A stretch of DNA of 64,000 nt from Odontocerum albicorne (lineage: Eukaryota; Arthropoda; Insecta; Trichoptera; Odontoceridae): positions 41,806,766 through 41,870,765 of the forward strand of contig OX463848.1 in assembly GCA_949825065.1 (NCBI GenBank), written 5' to 3'. The notes below the pieces were generated by a model. The model was not told the DNA's origin. It worked only from the letters and a program-made list of their open reading frames with translations, and ran no database searches. The first letter of the stretch is position 1; the number at the start of each line of letters is the position of its first letter. The position numbers were made by a program, and so were the translations under genes. Below, one piece after another: positions 10,590 to 22,534 of this stretch.

Positions 10590-10930
10590 GAATACGGAAT
10601 CAAGTAATTAGGGATGAATGTGAACTGATGCTGTTGTTTTAAATAAGATTAATAAGAGTACGGCGAGATGGTTTGGGCATGTAGAACGAATGAATAAACA
10701 GAGACTAACAAAACCGATGTACGGTGCAGATGTGGGTGGAAAGCGTATAAGAGGAACACCTAGGAAAGTACGGTTGGATCAAATTAATGATATTCTGAAC
10801 GAAGGAAAAGTAGAAAGTCAGAGAAGTCGTAGAGGTTGTATGAGAAGGTGTATTAATGTGGAAGAGGCTAATGATGTGGATTGAGCTAGAAAAGGGTGGG
10901 AAATGGCGTGAGAATTCGTTTGTATGTAAC
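10590..10930 (+). mobile_element. LINE-C fragment with partly open RT tail
   Basis: Encodes NKQRLTKPMYGADVGGKRIR followed by a WLDQ-like segment and the Cys/Arg-rich end, open at 10690-10884. This is one of the less decayed LINE-C tails in the window. 5' truncated. Confidence 0.65.
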
Positions 10931-10947
10931 ATATTTCAAATAATTAT

Positions 10948-11507
10948 ACTTCGGAAAGTCTAGGATGAACCGTGCGACGTTTGTCACAAAGGGATGGGGT
11001 AAAATCGTTTTTTTTTTACAAATCGAATAGTTTTTTTACCAATCGAACAATTTTTTCTCTCTAAACTGACGTTTTAATTCCTAATTTTCATTATACTGAC
11101 TTTCTAATGTATTGTATGATTTGTATGTATCTTTAAATAGGCCAAGATCCACTATGAATTAATACTAATTACGAAAATTTAATTAAAATCGATTTTTGAA
11201 AATCCAATTATCGAATACCGCATCCCTAGCCAATGCAGACTAACGTACTAGTGACTTTTGACAAACGTCACCAAATATTATTTGATTTTAACAAACTGCC
11301 ACATTTTTGCTAATTTTTGACAAGATGTATTATTTTGTCATTATTGTTAGTTTTATGTAATGTATTTACCTAAATAACTTGCTTTTTATTACAATCGAGG
11401 CTTAAATTAAAGTTGATAAAATAATTCAAATTACTGAACATCGTTATAAGGTTGTATTGGGGCAAATTTGTGAGCTGTCATACGGTTCATCCTAGATTTT
11501 CCGAACT
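10948..11507. mobile_element. MITE with about 25-bp terminal inverted repeats
   Basis: The left end at 10950-10974 (TTCGGAAAGTCTAGGATGAA, then CCGT) is the near-perfect complement of 11482-11505. The interior of about 500 bp is AT-rich and non-coding. The target duplication is unclear, possibly TA. Superfamily not assignable. Confidence 0.65.
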
Positions 11508-11672
11508 GTAATTGTGGTATCATCTTAGTAGACTATCCGGTTCGAAAATACAGACTGATTCCAAAATACAGATTGTTGTGCCGTACACATATTTTATTTA
11601 CAAAGCATATGCTTATGTCGAACGTGCTCATTTTATTTTAAATAAATAACCCTCATACCTTTATTTGGCGTA

Positions 11673-12422
11673 ATTTTTGGTTCACTATATTTATAAAGAA
11701 AATCTTAAGAACTCAACAAGATACCGAACTCCTAACTTTTGGTTCACTATATTTATAAAGAAAATCTTAAGAACTCAACAAGATACCGAACTCCTAACTT
11801 TTGGTTCACTATATTTATAAAGAAAATCTTAAAAACTCAACAAGATACCAAACTCCTAACTTTTGGTTCACTATATTTATAAGGAAAATCTTAAAAACTC
11901 AACAAGATACCGAACTCCTAACTTTTGGTTCACTATATTTATAAAGAAAATCTTAAAAACTCAACAAGATACCGAACTCTTAACTTTTGGTTCACTATAT
12001 TTATAAAGAAAATCTTAAAAACTCAACAAGATGCCGAACTCCTAACTTTTGGTTCACTATATTTATAAAGAAAATCTTAAAAACTCAACAAGATACCGAA
12101 CTGCTAACTTTTGGTTCACTATATTTATAAAGAAAATCTTAAGAACTCAACAAGATACCGAACTCCTAACTTTTGGTTCGCTATATTTATAAAGAAAATC
12201 TTAAGAACTCAACAAGATACCGAACTCCTAACTTTTGGTTCACTATATTTATAAAGAAAATCTTAAGAACTCAACAAGATACCGAACTCCTAACTTTTGG
12301 TTCACTATATTTATAAAGAAAATCTTAAAAACTCAACAAGATACCGAACTCCTAACTTTTAGTTCACTATATTTATAAAGAAAATCTTAAAAACTCAACA
12401 AGATATCGAACTCCTAACTTTC
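11673..12422. repeat. Satellite array, twelve 62-bp units
   Basis: The unit includes TTTTGGTTCACTATATTTAT and AAGAAAATCTTAAAAACTC. Spacing is exactly 62 bp from 11679 onward, with only scattered point changes (A/G after CTTAA, a few single variants), so it is young. No relation to the transposons in the window was seen. Confidence 0.95.
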
Positions 12423-12677
12423 ATTTCTCAGGTCCTTTTTTATTTTAGGTCTGCCATCGAATGAATTATTTTCTCAATACATAGAAAGTTTATATGTTGT
12501 CTTATCACTTGTATTACCGACGTCTCATATATGATTATACATAAAAGTAACTAATGTGTCATCGAAACTTCGATCATGAAACGCCTTTAAGTGACTGAAT
12601 TTACTTCAAGAGTGCTTCTATACTGTAGCATCTCTAAAAAATATTTTCATAACGCCCTTAATGGGTTCATAGTTTCA

Positions 12678-12758
12678 AATTTTAATTCTTTACAGTGCAA
12701 GTTGAATTTTAATTCTTTACAGTGCAAGTTGAATTTTAATTCTTTGTAGTGCAACCAG
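12678..12758. repeat. Three 27-bp tandem units
   Basis: The unit contains TTTTAATTCTTTACAGTGCA and repeats at 12680, 12707 and 12734. The last unit is slightly changed. Confidence 0.85.
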
Positions 12759-12759
12759 A

Positions 12760-12862
12760 AATATGTTAAAAAAAGGCCTTAAACCCATGATTGGAATCCA
12801 TTTTAAAAATCTGGGTTCTAATTGTAACGAAACCTGCAACCTCCGTGTTGAAAGATCGTTTT
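12760..12862 (-). mobile_element. SINE-3 fragment
   Basis: The minus-strand sequence shows GGAGGTTGCAGGTTTCGTTA (decayed B box) and the body GGATTCCAATCATGGG. The LINE-like 3' tail is missing. Confidence 0.45.
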
Positions 12863-13029
12863 TTAATAAAACAGCTTTAAATATATGTTATAAAAGCTTT
12901 ATAAAATTAATAAATAACATACTCGTATATATCTATATCTAATTTTGCCATTCATATTCGTCTTCAGATATATGTTTCACATATTCCATTGTTTGAAATG
13001 TCAATCATATAATTTTCAGCTCAATATTC

Positions 13030-13245
13030 TGTCTGAAAGCGCGCTCAAACACAATTGCAACTGCAGCGTGCAATCGCCATGCAGTATCGCCTGTCGCTGA
13101 ACACAGCTGCAGTGGCTTATCAGGCGCAGACTGTGCGCCCGGCCCGCATGCTCAGTGGAACGGAAGTTCGGTCCCTTGCAGGGAAACGCTCCTACGTGCT
13201 TGACCTACAATTCCGGTGCCTAATGAGTAAAAAGATACCATAATT
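13030..13245. other. GC-rich island inside the AT-rich intron
   Basis: Clearly richer in G+C than its surroundings. It contains a 62-codon + frame (ATG at 13055 to 13243) with TVRPARMLSGTEVRSLAGKR. It could be an alternative first exon, a regulatory island or a piece of an unknown element. There is no supporting splice pair. Confidence 0.25.
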
Positions 13246-13534
13246 TCTTATTTAAATAAAAACAAATTAAAACCTAAAATGAAGGCGATGTTTTTTTGCG
13301 ATCTATTCTTCTAATACAGTTTATCTAGGCAAATAGTGTTTTTATTTGTGAATTCGTTTTTTACGGTTGATACGAAAAAGAACACGTGCTTCCAACGAGA
13401 TGAACTTAGGTGCTTTCTTCTTTCAAGTACTGAATCTGAATGATCTCCACTAGACACATCCATCTAGGCCAGAAACTGAAAGACTGAATTTAACAATTTC
13501 AAATTCTTTAAAATTTCAAAGTACGCACTATAAC

Positions 13535-13680
13535 GGAACGCCCGACCGCCGCCGAGCTGAGGAGTTGCTTAATACGACCGTACGTGGCGCTCCTATAACT
13601 TCGCATCCGATAGCCTCTGCTGTGACGCCACGCAGTTATAATTCGGCAGCGTTTCCAGTGCCATGCGTATCGCTGAACCC
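13535..13680. other. Second GC-rich island
   Basis: A CpG-containing stretch (CGCCCGACCGCCGCCGAGCT and following) between AT-rich flanks. No open frame or repeat match. Possibly regulatory; nothing more can be said. Confidence 0.2.
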
Positions 13681-14099
13681 CTATTTAGTAAAATGTTATT
13701 TTATAAAAAATCATTCTTAATAATAATATAAGTTTATTGATAGCAATGTAGTACGTATACACGTATATATCCTGAAATTACATATTATTATTATTATTAT
13801 TAAAGTAAGCCTTCCTACATAAATATCCCCAAGCTTGCCTTTTGACCCACAGAACCTAAAATATTGACTATTTGACCCTAGACAAAAAATGTTTACCGAC
13901 CGCTGACCTATATCAATCCTTGACAAATAACGCCCTTCTTCGTATTTTAATGATTTAAATATGCCCCTCAAACTATAACTATGTTTGGTTTTGTGGAATT
14001 ATATATATACTATATATGATATATAATGACGAAAATTCTAAAACCCAAGTTCAAAATAGCACATCCTTTGTAAAGATCTTCTCTTAAAACTTCGGGGAA

Positions 14100-14638
14100 C
14101 TAGGTCTGTAAATATGAAACCAGAATTCGCTCATAGATGGCTTTAGTTGTCAATGTAGTGACTGTCAAACCGCCTCATTGGTGCCTTTTTCTTGTGTTTA
14201 CATTTGTCCAAGACTTTTAACTCACAACAATACAAGTTTAATACAACTACATACATTTTCATAGCATTGAACATGTCTGTTTTGTTCCTGAAAACTACGA
14301 TTTGTGGACAGCATTGATTTTCTGTTTCCATTTGAAGAACACTGCTGCAGAATTGCATCGAATGCTTGTCAAAGCTTACGGTGAGCATGCTCTTGTTAAA
14401 TCACAGTGCTTTGAGTCATGATAATGCGCCATCGCACACAGCAAAACCGGTCAAGGAAACGATTGAGGCAAATACTTTCAAATGCGGCTTACTCGCCAGA
14501 CTTAGCTCCATTCGATTACTACTTATTTGCATCGATGGGACACGCACTTGCTGAGCAGCGCTTCACTTCTTACGAAAATGTACTAAAATGGCTCGTTTAC
14601 GTTACATATATTATTTTATTTGATTACAAGCCTTCAAA
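14100..14638 (+). pseudogene. Mariner transposase remnant with internal deletion
   Basis: The + strand first gives an N-terminal helix-turn-helix piece (NTAAELHRMLVKAYGEHALV at about 14337-14396). It then jumps to the catalytic end: SHDNAPSHTAKPVKETIEA from 14414 in one frame and YSPDLAPFDYYLF in the next frame at about 14493-14531. The second and third catalytic Asp motifs (HDN and APFD) survive. The first (TGDE region) and everything between HTH and HDN is gone, with a frameshift as well. The C-terminus is EQRFTSYENVLKWL. Family: mariner DD34D. It cannot make transposase. Confidence 0.75.
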
Positions 14639-14925
14639 ATGGAATGTCAAGTAGACGAAAGTGAGCATTTTCGACACCTCCTTCTGTTCGCGTTCAATCG
14701 AGGGAATAAAGCTGCCAAAGCTGCTCGCGATATTTGCGAAGTGTATTGCGAAGATGTTTTGAATTAAAAGACAGCTCGTCGATGGTTTTTGCGTTTAAAA
14801 GACGGTAATTTTGACCTGAAAGACATGGAGCTTTCCGGACGACCAGTGGACTTCGATGAGGACCGCTTAAACCATATTATTCATGAATAACCCCATTACA
14901 GAAAAATCACGTCTGGCAGTTAGAG
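14639..14925 (+). pseudogene. N-terminal domain of a second mariner transposase
   Basis: Directly after the previous remnant, a new ATG opens MECQVDESEHFRHLLLFAFN, RGNKAAKAARDICEVYCEDV and, after one TAA, KTARRWFLRLKDGNFDLKDM with ELSGRPVDFDEDRL. This is the complete DNA-binding HTH region of a different mariner subfamily. The catalytic domain is absent. The order C-terminus then N-terminus means two distinct broken elements lie head to tail. Confidence 0.7.
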
Positions 14926-14929
14926 CAGC

Positions 14930-15423
14930 GCCCCAGCGTATTGTTTAGATTGTGTTATTTGTGTAGCCGTGTGTAATGCATAGCCGACTGCATCGCCTCG
15001 AATTTATATGTACACATAAGCCGTACTCACCAATACACTATCATTCTAACCTCAGCATTTACATATTTTATTTTGGCCAATTATTTGTTTTATGATAAAC
15101 ACTGTCTACAAAAAAAAACGTTTTTTATTTAACTGTCCGTTCTTATATTTTAATTCTCATTATGGCGTTCAACCAAAATATTGGTCAAGGCCTGATCTTA
15201 ACGTTAATGTGAGATAACTGTTTGTCGATTTATTTTAAATTAGTATATTTTTATCTTGATTTTTATCCACTTTTATTTCTATTAAATTCTTCGGTTGGAT
15301 GTATTCAATATCTTCAAGTGTATCTGCACTGTGTGTTTGGATATTTATACTTTTGCATATAGTTGTTATATGTCTGCACTACATTTATTTTAAAAATCTG
15401 GAATAAATATATAATTATATATG
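14930..15423. other. Unassigned stretch
   Basis: AT-rich intron-like sequence. No repeat match or frame supported. Confidence 0.25.
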
Positions 15424-15480
15424 TATGGTGCTATGTGATGCTGCAATGCTTCCTGATTTCATCTATCCAGCGTATTTAAG
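15424..15480 (-). mobile_element. Short RTE tail fragment
   Basis: The complement matches the end of the RTE-type tail at 35540-35600 (GGATAGATGAAATCAGGAAG). Only about 55 bp remain. Confidence 0.5.
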
Positions 15481-15915
15481 ACACTCAAAACGTTAACATT
15501 TTCACTCAACAATATGTTATATATATTTTTTTGTAATGAAAAAAAATCCTATATTTTAGTCTCAGTTAATATCCAGTCAAACAGATCCAACAATACTGTT
15601 GTATATCCCGTATTATACCTTAATATTTTGGTTACCGTAACATGATCAAATAATATTTGATGTTCAAGTATGTCACTGCTAGGTTTGGATTGTCAAGCGT
15701 TATTTGAATATATGAATATACAACCTACATCCACACAATCATCGTTTGATCCAAATAGAAATTCATATTAAACGGAGAACATCTTACTTCAAAAATATTG
15801 CTTTCGGATATTCATTAATATGTTTATTAGAGCTATGGATGAAGTAAATAATATGAAATATTATATTTAGAAATTTATCTTGAACCAACAGACAGAAATT
15901 TAATAATGCTACTAA

Positions 15916-16405
15916 GATCTTAAAGTTTTCGGTCTGAACAAGTTAGAGCATGTATGGACCGATACAACGCCCATCACATGGTCAGGGGTGTTGCTGTTAA
16001 AATTAAATACATCTCTTCCCTCAGTAGTATATCAACTAGAGACGATAGAAGAAGTTTTGTTTCGTTTTATTCTGAAAATTAAAATAATTTAATACCGCGC
16101 GATTATCAAGTTTCTTTCAGAACGAAAAAACCTGGCAGAAATTAAACGTTTGGAGGCTGACGCCGTTTAATTTCTTCTGGACTTTTTTCCCTTCTTGTGA
16201 AAAAAACTATAACCACGTGATATTATTAAAAAAAACTGAATATATAACGAAACAACACTTCTTCTATTGGCTATTTTTGACATACTGCTGAGGATAAATA
16301 TATCAGTTTTTTTTAACTAACATCGCCTGACCATGCGTGGTATCTATACATACATGATCTAACTTGCTCAAGCCGAAAACTTTTGGACCATGGTGGTAAT
16401 ATTAA
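15916..16405. mobile_element. Foldback element FB-3
   Basis: The two ends are inverted copies: the left arm includes AAAGTTTTCGGTCTGAACAA, the right arm TTGCTCAAGCCGAAAACTTT. Internal blocks also pair (GAAGAAGTTTTGTTTCGTTT against its complement near 16250). Arms are roughly 180-200 bp. It is non-coding, and a related copy frames 32342-33411. Confidence 0.65.
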
Positions 16406-16479
16406 ATTTATGACTTGAAAGATAAGATTTCTCAGTAGTTACGTATGTGCCATCAATGATATTTCATTGTTGTAATACA

Positions 16480-16640
16480 CATAAAAGACAGAGCGCCAAA
16501 CTTTCCTATCACAGCACACTTCCTTTACATCCATACATCTTCTCATTCAGTTCCTTCTTTTTATCTTAATCTAGATCGAAATTTCATTCACTTGGTCCAA
16601 CCATACTTTTATTTGGCATCTTTTACCATGACTCTCAAAT
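16480..16640 (-). mobile_element. LINE-C fragment
   Basis: The 3' end block in reverse (AAAGACAGAGCGCCAAACTT) followed by the tail region. Decayed. Confidence 0.5.
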
Positions 16641-16744
16641 ATGCTTGCATTAAAAGTATCGTATTAAAATTTAATTGTATATATAGTTCATACTAGTAAT
16701 AATTTTGTCATGTGGACATTTTTTTCAACCAACCTCCTCGATAT

Positions 16745-16935
16745 GTTAAAAGGCTGCTCATCAACTAAACAAACATAGAGTGCTAATGTGAGTGGAGTGC
16801 GCGGTTGAGGAAAACCAAATAAAGTATGGTTGAATCAAGTTAATGACATTTTGAAAGAAGGAAATGTAAAAGTCGTGGGTGTCGCGCTAGGAAAGTCCGC
16901 CTACACCAACAAGGAAACGACGTGATGGTATTTAT
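16745..16935 (+). mobile_element. LINE-C fragment
   Basis: The + strand carries the AAAGTATGGTTGAATCAAGT block (encoding the WLDQ-type motif) and the family 3' end with AACGACGTGATGGTAT. It lies tail to tail with the LINE-D copy that follows. Confidence 0.55.
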
Positions 16936-16936
16936 T

Positions 16937-17625
16937 ATTTTTTTTTTATTTATTTTACACATGACATGAAATATACATAATATGCGAAAAAAAGGTAAAT
17001 TAATTTGGACACAGTTTTAATGGATCTGGGTTTGTTGCCTTTCATTGGTCATGTCCCCGGTAAACTAGGTTTTTGCCTGTATCTCATTGAGAGCATATAG
17101 CACGAAAAAATAAATCGATACTTCTTTCCGATTTTGGATTATATAAAACCCCGTTGCACATTCTCATCAACCTGACAAACAGTGCCACTCAATTACATAT
17201 GTACAAATCACGCGAAATCAAACTCCTCACACTTCATCACTCCTGACAGACCAAAACATTCATCCCACAATATACCGCACATAATCATAAAACAAAAAAA
17301 AAATATATAAATACATAAAAATATAAATATAAAACAACAAAAAACACCACACTCAAGAACTCACACAAACATCTTCCACAAGTCATTCCTCTTGCAATCT
17401 CAAGTACTCAAACTCCTGTCGCAATAACAACCACGCTCCGATCGATTGCCTAAATTGTTTTCCTCCCTTTACCTTTATTGAATTCGGCACCCCATTGTAT
17501 GTAATTGGAGCTAAATACGCATATTGCCTTTGGGCAAAAGATGTTTTAACCCTAGGCATGGTGAACATTTCATCAGTTTCCACGCGTGTCATGTGTCTCT
17601 GCTGAGTCTGCATCTTCCTTTCCTC
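16937..17625 (-). mobile_element. LINE-D copy with open RT tail
   Basis: The minus strand encodes MPRVKTSFAQRQYAYLAPIT and YNGVPNSIKVKGGKQFRQSI (17613 to 17383), typical of the last part of LINE polyproteins where conserved AP-YN-P residues precede the stop. A roughly 450-bp 3' UTR follows and ends in an A-rich tail at 16937. Other copies are at 48964-49440, 56395-56634 and 61945-62560. The 5' end is truncated. Confidence 0.65.
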
Positions 17626-17639
17626 TCGATGATAGTGCC

Positions 17640-17790
17640 AGAGAATGGATTTGAGAATGGTATGAATGTACTTTCATAAGCATTCTATATTCTGGCATTC
17701 GGACGACATGCCCAAGCAACCGCAACCAAGAATTCTCCATCCAAATTATTAAACCTGAAAATATGACGTTTTATAAATGCCGCAAAAAAA
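17640..17790 (-). mobile_element. RT tail fragment of another LINE
   Basis: The minus-strand reading gives LLGHVVRMPEYRMLMKVHSY, a fragment of the usual GH(V)xRMP motif of LINE RT C-termini. Confidence 0.45.
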
Positions 17791-18245
17791 TTAATATTTC
17801 TCCTCATAATTTTCTGGTTGGCTTACCCCAATAACTGAATCATGTCGTAGATGAGCAGGCAATATCGCGTTGAAGCTAACTATGAATCACTATTTATTTA
17901 GGTCCGTGACCGTAGGCAATGTAACGTATATTAATGCAATTATTTCTTAAGTATGAATAAAACCTGAATCACGAAATCTTGACAGAATACGGTAAACTTG
18001 ACAGATTTATTGTTTTTTTTTTATTTCCAGTCAAAATATGATTAGAAAATAAGGTTTACGAAATTATTTATTACTCACTGTGTACAATATTCCTCCCTTA
18101 TCCGCGAAGGTTACGTTTAAGACCCCCAGTGGATACCTGAAACCGCAGATAGTATCGAGCCTTTATATATCATAAATGGTGCCCATAACGTCGATTGCGT
18201 AATGGTTCAAATTCGACCGCAAGTTTAAATGTAAAATACAGGTTA

Positions 18246-18765
18246 AATTTATTTATTTATTAACACTTCATTGCAAAAATAATCTGACGGGATTATTGCT
18301 GGGCGACAATCTCTTCTAACCAACAAAACAAAAGTAAATAAAGCAAGTTACATTGTCGCAAACAAATATTTAAATGATTATTCATCTTCATGAAATTTAT
18401 GAACATATATGTTATATAATAAAGGAAAAGTGAGATATCATCAATCAAAGGTAAAGAAAGGGATGGTGGAGAGGAAACAAAAATCAGGAATGAAACACGT
18501 TATATTACTGACTAGAAATTAAGAGTTTTTTCAGTCGCTTCTTAAACCATACCAAGGACGGAGCGAGTCTAACATTGGTTTGTCACTGGTTCCGGAGTGT
18601 CACTGCATGGACAGTAAAGACGACGTAAAAAAAGAAGAGTGATGAATTGGGAAAGCCAATAAACAACATCTGAGCGTTGCGTTAGTCCATGATTGGAAAG
18701 AGGCTGAAATATTTCAGCGAGATAGGAGCGGCGGCGGGACAGTTAAGGATATTATACAAAATTCC
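18246..18765 (-). mobile_element. LINE-A 3' end
   Basis: From the (TAAA)n tail at 18246 the minus strand shows the family 3' UTR and, beyond 18500, a decayed RT tail. Compared with the copies at 32520-33267 and 50774-51534 it is older, with many substitutions and small indels. 5' truncated. Confidence 0.7.
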
Positions 18766-19636
18766 AATATAACTAGGACCATAAAATATATTTCATTATT
18801 CTGAATATGGGAATTAATATATTATAGAATTAAAAAAACTGTTGTATTTCCAAATAATAACTTGTACAAATACATTCCAATGTTTTTCAAATTATTTTGA
18901 CTGTATTAAATTTTTCTTAGCAGCATTCATAATTGCTTGTTCAGTACATAATTGTTGAACAATATTTACAGGATGCATATGCCCGAAACTTTTTTATTCT
19001 ATCCACAGCATCCGAAAACGAAACCCTCATATCAGGTGGCATAACTATATACAGGTTGTCCCGTATTGAGTGAATCATGTTTAGGGTGGTGATAGATTGG
19101 GTCAAGACCTACCAGAATATCAGAACTTGACCTCAACCTTTTGTAAAATTTCGTAAAATCCCTACCTTGCATCAGATTTTTTGCTGCGTTGTGTACAAAA
19201 CACCATTTTCGTAATTTTTTTTTATCTTGAAATACTTTTGAATATTGCCTTATCTATCGCATACAAAATGATTTCTAAAATTATTAGGGGTGTACAATAA
19301 AATTACTTGAAAAATAAAAAAAAACTTAATTAACATTTTTACGCTAAACTTTGGCCTTCTGTGGTAAAAAAAAATTGTACTGGGCTTTTCCAGAATACTA
19401 CTTTAAAAAGTTGCTCAGTTAATGGAGATTCCAGAATAGTGCAATACTATTAGATTTTTTTTTACAATACAAAAAACGAAATAATACTATTTGTTATTCA
19501 AAAGGGGCTGATTCTTACCAAAGTTCAAGTAAAATGTAGTAATGCAAAATATACTATGTATAATATTTGTACTGCGCGTATAATTCCCATAAAAAAGGAT
19601 TGTATAATTCCCATGAACAAAAAGTCAACTTTAAAA
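18766..19636. other. Unassigned stretch with an end-like TACAGGTTGTCCC motif
   Basis: No coding signal. At 19050 the motif TATACAGGTTGTCCCGTA resembles termini of some insect DNA transposons. I could not find its inverted partner, so no element is called. Confidence 0.25.
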
Positions 19637-19938
19637 TATTCTAGCTTGCATGTTAAATTATGTGCTGAGCAATCATCAAGTATTCTAGCTCGCATGTTAT
19701 ATTATGTGCTGAGCAATCATCAAGTATTCTAGCTCGCATGTTAAATTATGTGCTGAGCAATCATCAAGTATTCTAGCTCGCATGTTAAATTTTGTGCTGA
19801 GCAATCAAGTATTCTAGCTCGCATGTTAAATGATGTGCTGAGCTATCAAGTATTCTAGCTCGTATGTTAAATTATGTGCTGAGAAATCATCAAGTATTCT
19901 ATCTCGCATGTTAAATTATGTGCTGAGCAATCATCAAG
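19637..19938. repeat. Minisatellite, seven 44-bp units
   Basis: The unit begins TATTCTAGCTCGCATGTTAA and ends with AGCAATCATCAAG. Two or three units lack a few bases. High identity, so young. Confidence 0.95.
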
Positions 19939-20309
19939 TAAAATAAGTTTTCTTTCTTTTTTTATCTTTTCATTTGAGCTCTAAATTTACTAACCAGTCG
20001 TTAATAAATATTAGTTGTGTCATCCGATCCCGTTTGTTTGGATTGCCTCAGTGCCGTTATCGGCCGTTACCGGCCGGGTAGTTCGTTATACGGCAATTTT
20101 CATTTCGTTTAAACGGAATCCGTTAAACATATTCTTTTATGTGCGTTAGTTCGATTTAAAAAAAAATATTCGTTATTCTGAAAATTTCGCTTCTTCGGTA
20201 TTCGTTATGATGAGATTTGACATATTTTGTATACTTTTTCGAAATTATAATTACTTTTCCAGCCGTCTATCATACCATTGCATTATCCTTCAATCGATCA
20301 TGTCGTGTA
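19939..20309. other. Unassigned stretch
   Basis: A short CGG/CCG-rich patch (about 20040-20100: GTTATCGGCCGTTACCGGCC) sits in AT-rich sequence. No feature supported. Confidence 0.25.
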
Positions 20310-20650
20310 GGTCTTGACTGAGCATCATGACTCCCATGATAATCTCCGACGACTCCTCTCCATTCATCCTTGCATTCCGCGGCTTGAAGGAGAGTTGTTA
20401 AGTGTAGTCCAGTTGCCTCTCTCACTTGTCAGTCCAACGAATTTGGATTATTCCTCTTATTCGTCATTCCAAGCCTCCGGTAATCACAAACCTCTCCAAA
20501 CTGGCTCCTTGGCCACGAGCAATAAGCCCAAAGAATCGGAGGACTCCTAGAAGGCATATTGTCGACAATCTGTCGGTGATTCTCAGTTCTTCGAGAATGG
20601 AGGCGTTAGGTCTTTCTTTAGTGAGTAAGTTGAGGATGAAAGGGCACCCG
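20310..20650 (-). mobile_element. RTE-type RT tail, downstream half
   Basis: The minus strand reads ASILEELRITDRLSTICLLG and RFFGLIARGQGASLERFVIT, the usual end of the RTE-type RT (ILEELGI...RLS...FFGH). Its upstream half lies at 21140-21500, so the same gene is interrupted by about 490 bp. Confidence 0.65.
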
Positions 20651-20654
20651 GTAT

Positions 20655-21130
20655 GTGACGCACCAGGTTTAAAGTGCTGGTTTGGGAGTATTTAAATCTT
20701 AGAAGTGACTCTTTGCAGAGTCACTTGTACGTTTGTTATCCCCAAAGGTTGCCCTTGGTGTATCGTATCAGCGCTCTTTAATTGTATATGTGCTTGTAAG
20801 TATAAGGAAGGAGGGATGGCGGCCGCGCCCGTATCTCTTGGATTCACCTCGCATTTGCTTATATATTAGACTGAGAAAGCGCGGAAAACTCAGTCGAGGT
20901 GCCCGGCCCCTCGGCCTTCCGATATGGGATCTGTCCCTTCGGCGTTTTCTTCCCTGTATAGTGTGTTCAGTGTGCGTGTTGATTATACTACTTGCCTTAT
21001 ATACTTACAAACAATACGTGCTTTACTATTTGAAGTCAGGCTTACTCTAAGCGTGTTTAGGTCGATCCTCTGAACTCCCAGTTCGCATTCCAGGGCCCGT
21101 TGTTTTATCGCCTGCATTGGGCACTCCGGG
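20655..21130. other. GC-richer insert splitting an RTE gene
   Basis: This separates the two halves of the RTE RT. It begins near TGTGACGCACCAGG and contains TATATATT followed by GAGAAAGCGCGG. Those features would suit an LTR, but I found neither a CA-ended right terminus with a matching target duplication nor a second copy. The LTR reading is only a hypothesis. Confidence 0.25.
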
Positions 21131-21139
21131 AAGCGTTAG

Positions 21140-21500
21140 TTTCCCTTGCTGTCCTTGGAATTTATAACATCCTTCTCCAGCACCACATTTCAAATGCATC
21201 TATTCGGCGTCTCTCGCTTACTATCAGAGTCCAAGTCTCTGCGCCATACATGAATATTGCGAAGACGAGAGACTTAACTGGGCGTAGTTTCGTCGTGATG
21301 GTGATAGTTCTGCTCTTCCATATCTTTTCCAGCTTTAACATAGCATTTTTTGCCATTCCAGTTCTTCTTTCCCGTGATAAATATTATGGATCCATCATTC
21401 AAGATTGCGAATTCAATTCGAGCTCGAAGACCCCTGATGTGACCTTTTAAGATATAAGTAAAAGAAGGTGTTAGTAACGGGTATCTTCTTCTCTGTCCCA
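21140..21500 (-). mobile_element. RTE-type RT thumb region
   Basis: The minus strand encodes AKNAMLKLEKIWKSRTITIT, LRPVKSLVFAIFMYGAETWT and ERRRIDAFEMWCWRRML (21356-21162), a hallmark segment of RTE-type endonuclease/RT proteins. Upstream sequence to 21501 continues it with a frame change. Confidence 0.75.
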
Positions 21501-21502
21501 AC

Positions 21503-21964
21503 TCATTGCCTAGGTAGGTTGTTGGGGTCGGCTCTCCTCGTTCTCAGGCTGTATATTCTTCGGTTCTGGGTGTCGCTTTCATCAAGGCCGTGTCTCTGCA
21601 GGATTTTGGAGCATGGAGTCATCCAGGAGTTCTTTGGTCTTTCTCTGGACGGCTGTTGAGGAAGATCCATAGACATTGCCTGATTTACAGTATGGTCTGG
21701 TGGTCTCCGTCTTATGTGCCCGTACCATCTAAGCTGTCGCTCTTCCCGCTTACTATTTATGTCAGTGACCCCCAGGCTACCACGAATGCGTGAGCTCTTA
21801 ATTTTATCTTTCAGTGATACTCCTGCCGACCACCTAAGCATTCGCATTTCTGCTGTTTCAAGTTGCCTAGAGTAGGAGCTGTACATAGTCCAGCATTCTG
21901 CTCCATACATAATTGCGGGTCTAACGACAATCTGGTATACATTTCCTTTCAGTTTTATAGGCAT
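21503..21964 (-). mobile_element. Second RTE-type RT tail, open for 153 codons
   Basis: A different RTE family. KLKGNVYQIVVRPAIMYGAE, MRMLRWSAGVSLKDKIKSSR and IRGSLGVTDINSKREERQLR are followed by LRWYGHIRRRPPDHTVNQAM, ending TRRADPNNLPRQ and a stop. The frame is intact over the RT thumb and C-terminal domain but the palm with its catalytic Asp pair is missing. It abuts the previous RTE fragment exactly. Confidence 0.8.
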
Positions 21965-22534
21965 TTTTGGGTCATATAAGACTCAAAAATGCCTACATTT
22001 GTTATTAACGGGTATACTGAACTATAATATTATTACACACCGATGGCAGGTGGTTAAGTAGGGGCAAATTTTTCAGGGTTTCAGAGACCTGATAAATGAA
22101 ATTAAGGGATTTCTTCTTTGTAGGGGGGAAGAATACAAACACTTGGAGAACGATATTTGGCTTACCTTATGTTATATAGGAACTAGTAATAACCCGTTAA
22201 GAATGATGGAAATAAATCACTAATTTTCAATATGACGCTCTGTTTGTCTTTTTGATGCTTCATATTGTCGTCGTGTTTATGATTCTCTTAAGTCTCGCTT
22301 GCTCATTGTGATCGACGCGGTCGTCTCTTCCTTTAAGCACCTACAGCTCTTTTTGCAGCAATCTTATCATTATGATCCATTATAATAAGTATGTCATACT
22401 CTAAATTAAAATATCTATAGCTTATATGTTGCGTACCATAACTCTTTAGATCCTATTTAAAAACAAAAATAGCTGTGCATTAAAAAGTCTGCAACAAATT
22501 AAACCTGACAATCATCATCATACGAACTTTGGGT
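21965..22534. other. Unassigned stretch
   Basis: AT-rich intron-like sequence with no recognised repeat. Confidence 0.25.

Noticed and set aside
20655..21130. Solo LTR beginning TGTGACGCACC
   Set aside because: No right end in CA with a matching duplication could be found and there is no second copy; kept only as an unassigned insert.
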